DNA of 64,000 bases from Microbacterium album (GCF_014643695.1 NZ_BMJY01000006.1:1-64000); one strand, 5' to 3'. Shown: positions 52,359-61,029, counted from the stretch's first letter. The notes: generated from the letters alone by a model not told the origin. A program made the numbers and translations.

Positions 52359-52709
52359 TCAGCCGCCGACGTATCCGGTGGACGCGAGGGTGATCTGATA
52401 CGCGATCACGCCGGCGAGCCCGAGCACCGCGGTCGCGACGATCGCCACCGCGACGGGGTACCGGCGTCCGAGCGTGACGATCGCCGCGAGGAGCGCGGCG
52501 TAGAGCACCGTGACGCCGATGGTCGCCCCCAGCGCGACCGCCCGCCGCTGCTCGGGGGTGCACGTCGGATCGCCCGGATAGTCCGCGCGGCACGCGACGT
52601 CGCGAGGGACCGCGCCGAACCAGATCGCCGCGAGCGTCACCAGGAGCACGGCGGTGAGGGCGAGGCCGGGCCACAGCCTCCGCCAACGCGGGACGGGTGC
52701 GGTGTCCAT
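52359..52709 (-). CDS. Small membrane protein, three predicted helices
   Basis: 116 residues with hydrophobic segments at about 14-33 (LALTAVLLVTLAAIWFGAVP), 60-80 (GATIGVTVLYAALLAAIVTL) and 88-106 (VAVAIVATAVLGLAGVIAYQ). A loop with two Cys (DVACRADYPGDPTCTPEQ) probably forms an extracytoplasmic disulfide. The ATG follows GGAGGACCGC. Not recognised; it stands alone between tRNA-Lys and the DGPF operon. Confidence 0.6.
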   Translation of the reverse strand: MDTAPVPRWRRLWPGLALTAVLLVTLAAIWFGAVPRDVACRADYPGDPTCTPEQRRAVALGATIGVTVLYAALLAAIVTLGRRYPVAVAIVATAVLGLAGVIAYQITLASTGYVGG

Positions 52710-52863
52710 GCGGTCCTCCCGTCGCCGGCGCCTCCCGTCAGGCTACCGGCGCATCCCCCGCGGTGACAGGGCCTCTGGGCCGGGGAACGCTGGGGCGTCG
52801 TCGCCGCGGGCGATGAGCGCGCCGACATATGGGGATCCGGTCGTGCCTCTGCGGCGGGAGCGC

Positions 52864-52939
52864 TGGTGGGCCCAGTGGGGCTCGAACCCACGACCCGCGG
52901 ATTAAAAGTCCGATGCTCTGCCAACTGAGCTATAGGCCC
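52864..52939 (-). tRNA. tRNA-Lys (TTT), CCA encoded
   Basis: Minus-strand cloverleaf: acceptor GGGCCTA/TGGGCCC, D-arm AGCTCAGTTGGCAGAGC, anticodon loop CTTTTAA giving TTT, T-arm GTGGGTTCGAGCCCCAC, discriminator A and encoded CCA. A -10 box TAAAGT lies upstream at 52951-52946. Confidence 0.95.
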
Positions 52940-52956
52940 GCCCCCACTTTACGCGG

Positions 52957-53000
52957 CCCGGGACGGCGGACGGCGCCCGCCCGCCGTCCGCCGTCCCGGG
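52957..53000 (-). terminator. Perfect 18-bp hairpin after the ABC-F gene
   Basis: CCCGGGACGGCGGACGGC (52957-52974) pairs perfectly with 52983-53000 around an 8-base loop, just after the ABC-F stop and before the tRNA-Lys promoter. There is no U-tract, as is frequent for terminators in high-G+C actinobacteria. Confidence 0.7.
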
Positions 53001-53009
53001 TGCGCCGCG

Positions 53010-54680
53010 TCATTGGGCATCGCGAGAGTCGCCGAGCGACAGGCGCGGCCAGTCGGCGAGGTCGCGGAGCATCTGGCGGTCGTGCGTGGCGACGACGACC
53101 GCCGCGCGGGACCCGCGCAGTGCCGCGGTGAGCTCGTCGACGAGGGCGATCGAGAGGTGGTTCGTCGGTTCGTCGAGCAGCAGCACGTCCGGGCGCTCGG
53201 CGAGGCGCAGCGCGAGCTCGAGCCGGCGGCGCTGTCCGAGGGAGAGTCGCCGCACCGGGGTGCCCGTGGCCTCGCGGGTCAGGAGCCCCAGCGAGCCCAG
53301 CGAGACGGTGTCGGCGGCCGGTCCACGGGCGCCACGGCTCGCGAGCCGCGCCACGTGACGCTCGAAGACCTCGCCCGCCGTCTGGGCGTCGTCGTCCACC
53401 TCCGTCTCCTGGGCGACGAGCGCGACGCGCGCATCGCCGACCGCGTGAGCATCGCCCGTGGACGGGTCCAGGCGCTGCGCGAGCACCGACAGGAGGGTCG
53501 ACTTCCCGGCGCCGTTCGGGCCGGTGACGAGGAGACGATCGCCCGCCGCGAGCTCGAGACCGACGGGCTCGTCGAGACGTCCGTGCACCGTGACCGCCTC
53601 CGCGCGCAGCAGCGTGCCCCGGCGTGGCCGGAGCTCCGGAAAGGCGAGGCGGAGCGGCGGGGGCGGGACCGAGATGCGATGCGCGTCGAGCGCGGACTGG
53701 GCGCGGGCCACTGCCTGGACGACACCCGCGGCGTGCGACTGACGCTGGTGCTTGCCGGTGCCCTTGGGCGGGCGCCAGCCGGTGTGCAGGCGGGCCCGAG
53801 CCGCGTCGGCCGCTTCCGCGAGGCGGTCGTGCTCCTGCGTCTGGGCGGCGTGCTCCTGCTCCCAGCGTTCCCGGGCCGAGCGCCGTCCCTCCTGCCAGCC
53901 GGCGTAACCGCCGCCGTAGGTCTGCGGGCGGCCGTCCTGCGACGGGTCCAGGTCGAGGAACTGCTCGCACGTGTCCGCGAGCAGTGCCCGGTCGTGGCTG
54001 ACGAGGGCGACCCCGCCGCGGTGCTCGCGGATGCGGCGGGTGAGGAATGCGAGGCCGTCGGCGTCCAGGTGGTTGGTCGGCTCGTCGAGCAGGAGGATGT
54101 CGTGCTCGGCCCCGAGCAGGCACGCCAGGCGCACGCGGTACCGCTGGCCCACCGAGAGCGAAGCGAGCGGCCGGGATCTGTCGGAGCAGGCGTCCAACGC
54201 CTCGAGCGCGACGTCGACGCGGCGGTCCGCGTCCCACGCGTCGAACCGCGTGGCGGCCTCCAGCGCGGCGGCGTACGCGTCGTCGGCCGCCGGGTCGCCG
54301 CGTTCGAGCGCCGTCGCGGCCGCGTCGAGCGCGCTCAACGCCGCGCGCGGTCCGTCGAGGGCGCGGTCCATGACGTCGCCGACGGTCGCGCCGCCCGAGA
54401 CGTCGAGCTCCTGCTCGGCGAGTCCCAGCGTGCCCACGCGGCGCACGTCGCCCGCGTCGGGCGGAAGCAGCCCCGCGAGCACGTGCAGCAGGGTCGTCTT
54501 GCCGCGGCCGTTCTCGCCGACGACGGCGAGCCGGGACCGCGCCGACACGACGACGTCGACACCGTCCAGGATCGCGCGGCCGCCGCGGACGACGCGCAGC
54601 CCGGTGGCGGACAGCTGCGCCCGGTCGCCGGCCGGCAGGAGTGCGGGCAGGGGGGAAGAAGGATGAGGGGTGATGGACAA
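53010..54680 (-). CDS. ABC-F ribosome-protection ATPase (antibiotic-resistance type)
   Basis: 556 residues with two ABC domains and no membrane segments. Domain 1: Walker [15 protein letters not shown], signature [12 protein letters not shown], Walker [13 protein letters not shown]. Domain 2: [38 protein letters not shown]. The inter-domain linker ([20 protein letters not shown] onward) is helical and would reach the peptidyl-transferase region in ABC-F factors. NHLS in the second domain recalls the OleB/TlrC/SrmB macrolide-resistance group. The TTG at 54680 is chosen for GGAGA upstream and the lack of other starts. Expression is probably controlled by the leader peptide and terminator at 54756-54826. 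Confidence 0.85.
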   Translation of the reverse strand: MSITPHPSSPLPALLPAGDRAQLSATGLRVVRGGRAILDGVDVVVSARSRLAVVGENGRGKTTLLHVLAGLLPPDAGDVRRVGTLGLAEQELDVSGGATVGDVMDRALDGPRAALSALDAAATALERGDPAADDAYAAALEAATRFDAWDADRRVDVALEALDACSDRSRPLASLSVGQRYRVRLACLLGAEHDILLLDEPTNHLDADGLAFLTRRIREHRGGVALVSHDRALLADTCEQFLDLDPSQDGRPQTYGGGYAGWQEGRRSARERWEQEHAAQTQEHDRLAEAADAARARLHTGWRPPKGTGKHQRQSHAAGVVQAVARAQSALDAHRISVPPPPLRLAFPELRPRRGTLLRAEAVTVHGRLDEPVGLELAAGDRLLVTGPNGAGKSTLLSVLAQRLDPSTGDAHAVGDARVALVAQETEVDDDAQTAGEVFERHVARLASRGARGPAADTVSLGSLGLLTREATGTPVRRLSLGQRRRLELALRLAERPDVLLLDEPTNHLSIALVDELTAALRGSRAAVVVATHDRQMLRDLADWPRLSLGDSRDAQ

Positions 54681-54755
54681 GGGTGTCTCCGTCGCTCGTG
54701 GTCGAGCCGGGACAGCACGAACGGCCGCCCGGCGATTGCCGAGTGACGGCGGAAC

Positions 54756-54793
54756 GGAAAGAACGTCGCGCGCCGCCGTCAGCGGCGGGCGCG
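54756..54793 (-). terminator. Attenuator hairpin in the ABC-F leader
   Basis: On the minus strand CGCGCCCGCCG (54793-54783) pairs with CGGCGGCGCG (54778-54769) with one bulged C. The 4-base loop CTGA contains the leader-peptide stop codon. CGACGTTCTTTCC follows, giving a moderate U-tract. The 5' arm is made of the last four codons of the leader peptide. Confidence 0.65.
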
Positions 54794-54826
54794 GATCCTC
54801 ATCGAGGCGATGCCCATGTACTTCAT
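54779..54826 (-). CDS. Leader peptide [15 protein letters not shown] of the ABC-F gene
   Basis: A 15-codon frame, ATG to TGA, about 100 bases before the ABC-F start. GGAGGGG directly precedes the ATG, and a -10 box TACTCT (54839-54834) lies seven bases upstream, so the transcript may be leaderless and begin at this ATG. Residues 9-12, Met-Arg-Ile-Arg, match the Arg-X-Arg macrolide arrest motif of leader peptides such as ErmDL (SMRLR). The final Arg-Ala-Arg-Arg codons form the 5' arm of a terminator. A regulatory rather than functional peptide is inferred. Confidence 0.65.
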   Translation of the reverse strand: MKYMGIASMRIRARR

Positions 54827-54833
54827 CCCCTCC

Positions 54834-54839
54834 AGAGTA
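54834..54839 (-). promoter_or_regulatory. -10 box of the ABC-F leader transcript
   Basis: TACTCT on the minus strand, seven bases before the leader-peptide ATG. No clear -35; spacing matches the other leaderless promoters of the window. Confidence 0.5.
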
Positions 54840-54926
54840 CCGCGGCGGGGGCCGGCGTCGCCGGACGCCGCCTGGGAGCGGCCGGAGCGCGGGCCGCACT
54901 GTCGGGACGGCGTCTAGCCTGGAACG

Positions 54927-55556
54927 ATGACCGAGGACTTCCACAAGCCCGTGCGGCGGCCCTCCGAGACGTTCGACCGGCTGTTCGCCGCCGAGGACCC
55001 GGCCGAGGTGTCCCGCGCCGCGCACTCGACCGCCGCGGCGCTGCTGTCCCGCGTGCGTGAGGAAGCGGACCCCGGGGCCGTGGAGCGACTGGTCTCGTTC
55101 ACGACGCGGCATGGGATCGACGACATCGCAGAGCTGTGGTCCCGGTCGCCCGCCAAGAGCCTCCCAGGCGCCCTCTGGCGCCTGTATCTGCTGCAGCTGT
55201 CGATCCACGACGACCCGCGCACCGCGGCGCTCGTCTACGAGCGAGGCCGCGCGGAGCTGAGGTCGGCCGACGCGGTCGTGGCCGGGGCGCCGATGCCCGC
55301 CGGACCCGGCGAGCTCGTCGCCCTCGTCGACACGATCCTGCGCGGCGCCTTCCAGGGCGACTTCGCCGTCGCGCTCGACCGCGCCGCCGCGTTCTGCCGC
55401 GTGCAGGCGTCGGGGGCGACGCATCTCGCCGACGATTGCGAGCCGACCGAGCCGTCGCGGGCGAGCGAGCTGACGAGGCGCGCGCTGCGGCTGTCGACGT
55501 ACGCCGCCGATCTGGCCGCCGCCGCGCGCCTCTGGCGCCGCGAGTCGCTCACGTAG
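54927..55556 (+). CDS. Conserved uncharacterised protein of Microbacteriaceae
   Basis: 209 residues, soluble and mostly helical. It begins [20 protein letters not shown] and contains [20 protein letters not shown] and [21 protein letters not shown] recall near-identical architecture in many Microbacteriaceae genomes, sometimes mislabelled as RNA polymerase subunit, but no experimental function. There are no enzymatic motifs and two Cys. The ATG is set by the leaderless box TAGCCT at 54915-54920. It is divergent from the ABC-F leader, with about 90 bp between the two promoters. Confidence 0.7.
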   Translation: MTEDFHKPVRRPSETFDRLFAAEDPAEVSRAAHSTAAALLSRVREEADPGAVERLVSFTTRHGIDDIAELWSRSPAKSLPGALWRLYLLQLSIHDDPRTAALVYERGRAELRSADAVVAGAPMPAGPGELVALVDTILRGAFQGDFAVALDRAAAFCRVQASGATHLADDCEPTEPSRASELTRRALRLSTYAADLAAAARLWRRESLT

Positions 55557-55583
55557 ATCGGCGCCGGGCGCGGCCGGGCACAG

Positions 55584-55668
55584 AAAAAGCCGGACCGCAG
55601 AAACGCCTCTCGGCGCGAGGCCGCTCGAAGCGGCGAATGTTGGAGCCCGGGGTTTGCTGCGGCCCGGC
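55584..55668 (-). ncRNA. Candidate small structured RNA with own promoter and terminator
   Basis: On the minus strand a -10 box TACACT (55680-55675) is followed six bases later by GCCGGGCCGCAG (55668-55657), which pairs over 12 bp (one G-U) with CTGCGGTCCGGC (55600-55589), directly followed by TTTTT (55588-55584). The predicted 85-nt RNA is thus closed end to end by one stem. Inside lie hairpins CCGCT/AGCGG and GCCTC/GAGGC and an unpaired C-rich segment CCCCGGGCTCCAACATTCG. No open frame is present. I do not recognise the family. Confidence 0.6.
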
Positions 55669-55755
55669 CAATCGAGTGTAACCATGTCGGCGGCCCGCGC
55701 ATTCCCTGTCGCGGGATGTCCACCCGACGCTCAGGGACGGACGTAGGCTCGTGGC

Positions 55756-56652
55756 ATGACCTGGCGCTTCGCCCTCATCGTGGACCCCGTGGCCTCCGAC
55801 GACGCCCGCTCCGACTTCGCCGACACGCTCCGGGTGATCGATCCCGATGCGCCCGCGCTGAGCGTCGGGGAGCTGAGCACCCAGCGCGGCGACGGCATCT
55901 TCGAGACGATCGGCGTGGTCGACGGTCACCCGCAGGAGGTGCAGGCGCACCTCGAGCGCCTCGCGCATTCGGCGCGCCTGTGCGATCTGCCGGAGCCGAA
56001 CCTCGCCCAGTGGCGTGCGGCGGTCGCTCGCGCGGCGGCCGAGTGTCCGCCGGGCGAGAGCGCGATCAAACTGATCCTGAGCCGCGGCGTCGAGCGCGTG
56101 AGGACGGGGCTGCAGGGTCCGACGGCGTGGGTCACGGCGTCGCCCGCGGCGGATCAGACCGCGGCGCGCACGGAGGGCGTCCGCGTCGTCACGCTGGATC
56201 GCGGGATCGACGGGGGAGCGTCCGCCCGGGCGCCGTGGCTGCTGCTCGGCGCGAAGACGCTGTCGTACGCCGTGAACATGGCGGCGCTGCGCGAGGCTCA
56301 TCGCCGCGGCGCGAGCGACGCCATCTTCCTCACCAGCGACGGCTACGTGCTCGAGGCGCCCACGGCCTCCGTGATCCTGCGCCGCGGCGACACGTTCGTC
56401 ACACCCGAGCCGACCGGGGGCATCCTGCACGGCACGACCCAGTTGAGCGTGTTCGACTGGCTCGAGCGCGAGGGCCATTCGACCGGTTACGAGCATCTCC
56501 CTGCCGCGGCCCTCGCCGACGCGGACGGGCTGTGGCTCGTCTCGAGCGTGCGTCTCGCCGCCCCCGTCACCCACGTCGACGGCGCTGACCTTCCCGTCGA
56601 CCGCGAGCTCACCGCGGCGATGAACCGCTACCTCCTCAGCCCCCGCGACTGA
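55756..56652 (+). CDS. pabC: Class IV aminotransferase, aminodeoxychorismate lyase-like
   Basis: 298 residues of fold-type IV PLP enzymes. QRGDGIFETIGVVDGHPQEV near the N terminus, PLP-binding Lys in LLGAKTLSYAVNMAALREA, DAIFLTSDGYVLEAPTASVI and PTGGILHGTTQ. These match 4-amino-4-deoxychorismate lyase (PabC, para-aminobenzoate for folate) rather than branched-chain transaminase, but D-amino-acid transaminases are close. No pabA/pabB nearby. The leaderless TAGGCT box at 55744-55749 sets the ATG; the minus-strand RNA promoter lies 75 bp upstream, divergent. Confidence 0.82.
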   Translation: MTWRFALIVDPVASDDARSDFADTLRVIDPDAPALSVGELSTQRGDGIFETIGVVDGHPQEVQAHLERLAHSARLCDLPEPNLAQWRAAVARAAAECPPGESAIKLILSRGVERVRTGLQGPTAWVTASPAADQTAARTEGVRVVTLDRGIDGGASARAPWLLLGAKTLSYAVNMAALREAHRRGASDAIFLTSDGYVLEAPTASVILRRGDTFVTPEPTGGILHGTTQLSVFDWLEREGHSTGYEHLPAAALADADGLWLVSSVRLAAPVTHVDGADLPVDRELTAAMNRYLLSPRD

Positions 56653-56675
56653 CCGCCGGAGCGCCGACACGCACG

Positions 56676-56732
56676 CGCCCGATACGCCACGACGCAGTGC
56701 CCGCGGGGCACTGCGTCGTGGCGTATCGGGCG
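56676..56732. terminator. 27-bp perfect palindromic hairpin between pabC and pstB
   Basis: The arm starting CGCCCGATACGCCACGACGC at 56676 is matched perfectly by the arm ending GCGTATCGGGCG at 56732; about 27 base pairs with a 3-base loop. It lies between converging genes and probably terminates both directions. The length exceeds what an intrinsic terminator needs. Confidence 0.75.
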
Positions 56733-56748
56733 ACCGAGCAGCCGCGGA

Positions 56749-57528
56749 TCAGCCGAAGCGACCGGAGACGTAGTCCTCGGTGGCCTGGACCGACGGCGTC
56801 GTGAAGATCGTCGCGGTGTCGTTGTACTCGATGAGCTTGCCGGGCTTGCCCGTGCCCGCGATGTTGAAGAACGCGGTCTTGTCGCTCACACGCGACGCCT
56901 GCTGCATGTTGTGCGTGACGATGACGACCGTGTAGTCGTTCTTGAGCTCGGAGATCAGCTCCTCGATCGCGAAGGTCGAGATCGGGTCGAGCGCAGAGCA
57001 CGGCTCGTCCATGAGGATGACCTCCGGGGAGACCGCGATCGCCCGCGCGATGCAGAGGCGCTGCTGCTGACCGCCCGACAGGCCCGAGCCGGGGCGGTCG
57101 AGGCGGTCCTTGACCTCGTTCCACAGGTTGGCGCCCCGCAGCGACTTCTCGACCAGCTCGTCCGCGTCGCTCTTGGACATCCGGCGGTTGTTGAGCTTCA
57201 CGCCCGCCAGGACGTTCTCGCGGATCGACATGGTCGGGAACGGGTTGGGTCGCTGGAAGACCATGCCCACCTGGCGGCGGACCAGCACGGGGTCGACGCC
57301 CGCGCCGTAGAGGTCCTTGCCGTCCAGCAGGACCTCACCCTCCACGCGCGCGCCGGGGATGACCTCGTGCATGCGGTTGAGCGTCCGCAGGAAGGTCGAC
57401 TTGCCGCAGCCCGACGGGCCGATGAAGGCGGTCACGCTGCGCGGCTGGATGTCGATGTTCACGCCCTCGACGGCCAGGAAGTCGCCGTAGTAGACGTTCA
57501 GGTTGTTGACTTCGATGCTCTTGGACAC
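56749..57528 (-). CDS. pstB: Phosphate ABC transporter ATP-binding protein
   Basis: Energises high-affinity phosphate import. 259 residues: Walker [22 protein letters not shown]-loop [19 protein letters not shown], signature [15 protein letters not shown], Walker [14 protein letters not shown] and His switch [10 protein letters not shown]. The PFPTMSI and NRMHE segments are PstB-specific. GTG start after AGAAGGAAA. Last gene of pstSCAB. Confidence 0.95.
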   Translation of the reverse strand: MSKSIEVNNLNVYYGDFLAVEGVNIDIQPRSVTAFIGPSGCGKSTFLRTLNRMHEVIPGARVEGEVLLDGKDLYGAGVDPVLVRRQVGMVFQRPNPFPTMSIRENVLAGVKLNNRRMSKSDADELVEKSLRGANLWNEVKDRLDRPGSGLSGGQQQRLCIARAIAVSPEVILMDEPCSALDPISTFAIEELISELKNDYTVVIVTHNMQQASRVSDKTAFFNIAGTGKPGKLIEYNDTATIFTTPSVQATEDYVSGRFG

Positions 57529-57565
57529 CTGGGGTTTCCTTCTACTCGTGAGAGCGGGGACGCGT

Positions 57566-58645
57566 TCAGCGGCCGGTCATTTTCGGCGCGAAGATCTTCG
57601 CGATGAGGCGGGCGAGGAGGTTCAGCAGCATGACGATGACCATGAGGGTCAGCGCCGCGGCCCAGGCGCGTCCGACGGCGGCGTCCGGCGTCGTGCCCTG
57701 GTTCATGTACTGGTTGTAGACGAAGACCGGCAGCGTCATCATCTGGTTGTTCATCAGATCCGTGTTGAGGCTGTGGGTGAAGCCGGCCGTCAGCAGCAGC
57801 GGCGCCGTCTCGCCGATCACACGGGCGATGGAGAGCATGACGGTGGTCATGATGCCCGCGATCGCGGTCGGCAGCACGACCTTCACGATCGTCAGCCACT
57901 TCGGCACGCCGAGCGCGTAGCTCGCCTCACGCAGTTCGTTCGGGACGATGCGCAGGAGCTCCTCGCTGCCTCGCACGACGACCGGGATCATGAGCACCGC
58001 CAGTGCGAGCGCGCCCATGAAGCCCATCGAGATGCCGGGCCGGAGGAACAGGGCGAACACCGCGTAGATGAACAGACCCGCGACGATCGAGGGGATGCCC
58101 GTCATGACGTCGACGAAGAACGTGATCGCCTTGGCGAGCCGGCCGCGGCCGTATTCGACGAGGTAGATCGAGGTCATGAGGCCGATCGGCACCGAGATGA
58201 CGGTCGCGGTCAGCGTGATGAGCACGGTGCCCCAGACGGCGTGCACGGCGCCGCCGCCCTCGCCGAGCACGTTGCGCATCGAGGAGCTGAAGAACAGCGG
58301 GTCGAAGCGGCCCACGCCGTTGGCGAGCACGGTCCACAGGACCGAGACGAGCGGCAGCAGCGCGATGACGAACGCGGTCGACACGAGCGCGGTCATCAGG
58401 CGGTCCATCGCGTGGCGGCGGCTCTCGACGATCGACGAGATGACCGTGATCACGATGACGTAGATGACCATGCCGACGAACAGCGTGGCCGCGATGTTGA
58501 AGTCCGCGAGGTCACCGGTCGCGTTGGCGAGCGCGAACACGACGGCGGCGACCGCGAAGGACCCGGCGAGCAGGGCCCACGGGACCCAGGACGAGAGGCG
58601 TCCGGAGACGAGCTTCTCGGAGCGCGAGAGGGCGACGGTGGTCAT
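57566..58645 (-). CDS. pstA: Phosphate ABC transporter permease PstA
   Basis: 359 residues with six or more membrane helices. The binding-protein-dependent permease (EAA) loop appears as [20 protein letters not shown], and the conserved [18 protein letters not shown] segment precedes it. The N-terminal extension with extra helices (about 20-75) is common in actinobacterial PstA. Starts 1 bp after the pstC stop and is followed by pstB. Confidence 0.94.
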   Translation of the reverse strand: MTTVALSRSEKLVSGRLSSWVPWALLAGSFAVAAVVFALANATGDLADFNIAATLFVGMVIYVIVITVISSIVESRRHAMDRLMTALVSTAFVIALLPLVSVLWTVLANGVGRFDPLFFSSSMRNVLGEGGGAVHAVWGTVLITLTATVISVPIGLMTSIYLVEYGRGRLAKAITFFVDVMTGIPSIVAGLFIYAVFALFLRPGISMGFMGALALAVLMIPVVVRGSEELLRIVPNELREASYALGVPKWLTIVKVVLPTAIAGIMTTVMLSIARVIGETAPLLLTAGFTHSLNTDLMNNQMMTLPVFVYNQYMNQGTTPDAAVGRAWAAALTLMVIVMLLNLLARLIAKIFAPKMTGR

Positions 58646-58646
58646 G

Positions 58647-59636
58647 TCAGTTCGCTCCCGAGAACTCGGCGCGGCGGGCGACGACCCAGCGCGCGATGGC
58701 GTTGACGGCGAAGGTCACGATGAACAGGATCAGGCCCGTCGCGATGAGGGTGTTGATGCCGACGTCGTGGGCCTCGGGGAAGCGCAGCGCGATGTTCGCC
58801 GGGATCGGGGTCGGGTTGGTGGAGGTCAGCAGCTCGAAGGTGACGACCCCCGAGACCGAGAGCACCATCGTGACGGCCATCGTCTCGCCGAGCGCGCGGC
58901 CGAGCGCGAGCATCGCCGCCGACACCATGCCGCCACGGGCGAAGGGGAGGACCGCCATCGTGATCATCTCCCAGCGGGTCGCGCCGAGCGCGAGCGCGGC
59001 CTCCTCGTGCAGCTTCGGCGTCTGGAGGAAGACCTCGCGGCAGATGGCGGTCATGATCGGCAGGATCATGACCGCGAGCACGAGCGAGGCGGTGAGGATC
59101 GTGCGGCCGGTCGCGGAGGGCGTGCCGGAGAAGAGGGGGACCCAGCCCAGGTACTCGTGCAGCCAGGCGTAGAAGGGCTGGACGAGCGGGGCGAGCACGA
59201 GGCCGCCCCACAGGCCGAAGACGACCGAGGGGACCGCCGCGAGCAGGTCGATGATGTAGCCGAGGACCGCGGCGAGGCGGCGCGGCGCGTAGTGCGAGAT
59301 GAAGAGCGCGATGCCGAGCGCGATCGGGGAGGCCACGATGAGCGCGATGAGCGACGCCCACAGGGTGCCGAACACGAGCGGCCAGACGTACGACCAGAAC
59401 GACTGGCCGCGCAGGATGTGGTTCCCGGTGGTGTCGGCCTCGAAGGCGGGGAGGCTCTGGATGACCAGGAAGAAGGCGACGGCGGCGAGGACGATCAGGA
59501 TGATCGTGCCGGCGCCGAGCGCCGTGCCGGAGAAGATGAGGTCGCCGGGGCGCCGCTTGGCCTTGATCGGTCCGGGCGCCGGGGGCGGGGGGGTCACGGG
59601 GGTGGTGGGGGGTGACGTCTTCTCGGACGTGCTCAT
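58647..59636 (-). CDS. pstC: Phosphate ABC transporter permease PstC
   Basis: 329 residues with a Pro-rich N-terminal tail (TPPPPAPGP) and six membrane helices. Permease loop EEAALALGATRWEMITMAVL, and AAVPSVVFGLWGGLVLAPL is the typical PstC segment. The ATG at 59636 follows GGGAAG; the longer frame to 59720 has no site. Separated from pstS by 165 bp with a small hairpin. Confidence 0.94.
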   Translation of the reverse strand: MSTSEKTSPPTTPVTPPPPAPGPIKAKRRPGDLIFSGTALGAGTIILIVLAAVAFFLVIQSLPAFEADTTGNHILRGQSFWSYVWPLVFGTLWASLIALIVASPIALGIALFISHYAPRRLAAVLGYIIDLLAAVPSVVFGLWGGLVLAPLVQPFYAWLHEYLGWVPLFSGTPSATGRTILTASLVLAVMILPIMTAICREVFLQTPKLHEEAALALGATRWEMITMAVLPFARGGMVSAAMLALGRALGETMAVTMVLSVSGVVTFELLTSTNPTPIPANIALRFPEAHDVGINTLIATGLILFIVTFAVNAIARWVVARRAEFSGAN

Positions 59637-59722
59637 GGCTTCCCAGTCCTCGGGTCGTTGGGGCGGGTGTGGGGGAGCGGTATCGGGTGCGGCCTGACCG
59701 TGACGGTGCCCCCGCGCCATCC

Positions 59723-59757
59723 TCTCGAGGACTTCCCCGAATCGGAAGTGCGCGAGG
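59723..59757 (-). terminator. Small hairpin between pstS and pstC
   Basis: ACTTCC (59731-59736) pairs with GGAAGT (59744-59749), with flanking CTCG / CGAG (59724-59727 / 59752-59755) extending the fold. A weak stem-loop inside the pst operon may reduce read-through so that PstS is made in excess, a common feature of binding-protein operons. Confidence 0.4.
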
Positions 59758-59801
59758 GCACCGTCGCTGTGATCAGCCTAGGTCGTCGTGCTGGTCCGGC
59801 G

Positions 59802-60917
59802 TCAGTCCGTCACGATGAGGTCGATCGCGGCCATGACCTGGCTGCGCAGGCCGTCCGAGATCGGCGCGTTGCCCGCGTTCGCCGCGGCGGCGTCCTGGCC
59901 CTCGGCGCTCGCGATGTAGCTGAAGTACTCCTTCACGATCTGCGCGACGTTCGGGTCCTCGTACTCGACGCAGCCGATGAGGTACGACACGAGCGCGATC
60001 GGGTAGGCGCCACCCGTGGCAGCGGCCGGGTCCACGTCGAAGACGAGGTCGGCGTCACCGCGGCCCTCGACCAGCGGCGAGTTCTCGACGAGCGCCGAGG
60101 CGGCGTCCGACGAGTAGGCGACGTACTCGCCGTCGACCTCGATGTGCACCTGGCCGGCGCCCGAGGGGATCTGCGAGGCGTCGAGGTAGCCGATGGTGCC
60201 GTTGCCGCCGCTGATGGTGCTGGCGACGCCCGACGTCTGCTGCGCGGCCTCGCCGCCCTGGATCGGCCACTCGTCGCTGGCCTCGTACGTCCACACCTCG
60301 GGCGCGACGGCCTCGAGGTAGCTCGTGAACGTCTCGGTCGTGCCCGACGCGTCGGCGCGGTGCACCGGCGAGATCGCCAGGTCGGGCAGCTCGACGCCCT
60401 CGTTCTGCGACGCGATCGCGTCGTCGTTCCAGGTGGTGATCTCACCGGCGAAGATGCCGGCGATCGTGGCGGCGTCGAGGTTCAGCGTCTCGATGCCCTC
60501 GAGGTTGAACGCGATCGCGACGGGCGAGATGTAGACGGGGATCTCGACGATCTCGTCCGTGGCGCACGCGCCGAAGCCCCCGGCGGCGACCTCGTCGTCG
60601 TTGAACGCGCGGTCCGAGCCGACGAAGTTCGAGGCGCCCGAGAGGAAGTTCTCGCGGCCGGTGCCCGAACCGGTGGGCTCGTAGTTGACGGTCACGTCGC
60701 CGTGGGCGGTCTGGAAGGCGGAGACCCAGGCGTCCTGGGCGGCGGCCTGCGAGGAAGCGCCGGTGCCGTTGATCGTGCCGCTGAGGTTGCTGTCGCCCCC
60801 ACCGGCCGGAGCGGAGGGGTCGCCTCCGCCGGGGTTCTCGTTGCTGGCGCAGCCGGCCAGGGTCAGGGCGGCGACGGCGCCGAGGGCGGCGACGGTCGAA
60901 AGGCGGGTGATCTTCAC
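59802..60917 (-). CDS. pstS: Phosphate-binding lipoprotein PstS
   Basis: 371 residues. The signal peptide ends in lipobox LTLAGC (Cys about 23), then a Gly/Pro/Ser linker and the phosphate-binding domain: GTGASSQAAAQDAWVSAF, YEPTGSGTGRENFLSG, SDRAFND (phosphate-contacting Ser/Asp loops) and RADASGTTETFTSYL. Extracytoplasmic, lipid-anchored capture of phosphate for PstCAB. GTG start. A PhoP-type box lies upstream. Confidence 0.95.
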   Translation of the reverse strand: MKITRLSTVAALGAVAALTLAGCASNENPGGGDPSAPAGGGDSNLSGTINGTGASSQAAAQDAWVSAFQTAHGDVTVNYEPTGSGTGRENFLSGASNFVGSDRAFNDDEVAAGGFGACATDEIVEIPVYISPVAIAFNLEGIETLNLDAATIAGIFAGEITTWNDDAIASQNEGVELPDLAISPVHRADASGTTETFTSYLEAVAPEVWTYEASDEWPIQGGEAAQQTSGVASTISGGNGTIGYLDASQIPSGAGQVHIEVDGEYVAYSSDAASALVENSPLVEGRGDADLVFDVDPAAATGGAYPIALVSYLIGCVEYEDPNVAQIVKEYFSYIASAEGQDAAAANAGNAPISDGLRSQVMAAIDLIVTD

Positions 60918-60974
60918 TGTGTATCCGTTTCGATCGGTGGTCAGGGGATCAGGCCCGGTGCAGGGCTGATTGCG

Positions 60975-61029
60975 ACGCTAGGTCGGCGCGGTGAAGAGAC
61001 TCCGCTGTTCGGGTAAACAGAAGGTGAAC
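60975..61029 (-). promoter_or_regulatory. PHO box (PhoP repeats) and -10 box of pstS
   Basis: On the minus strand GTTCACC (61029-61023) and GTTTACC (61018-61012) are spaced 11 bp, the PhoP direct-repeat pattern of actinobacteria; a further CTTCACC lies on the same 11-bp register at 60996-60990. The -10 box TAGCGT (60980-60975) is downstream with no good -35, consistent with an activator-dependent promoter. The leader is about 50 nt. Confidence 0.75.

Noticed and set aside
54680..55685. N-terminal extension of the ABC-F protein to 55685
   Set aside because: The extra sequence is antisense to the 54927 gene and the leader region, and family similarity begins after the TTG at 54680, which has a ribosome binding site.
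55557..55755. Riboswitch for pabC on the plus strand
   Set aside because: The closing-stem structure could also be read on the plus strand, but the -10 box and U-tract are only correctly placed on the minus strand, and pabC has its own leaderless -10 box downstream.
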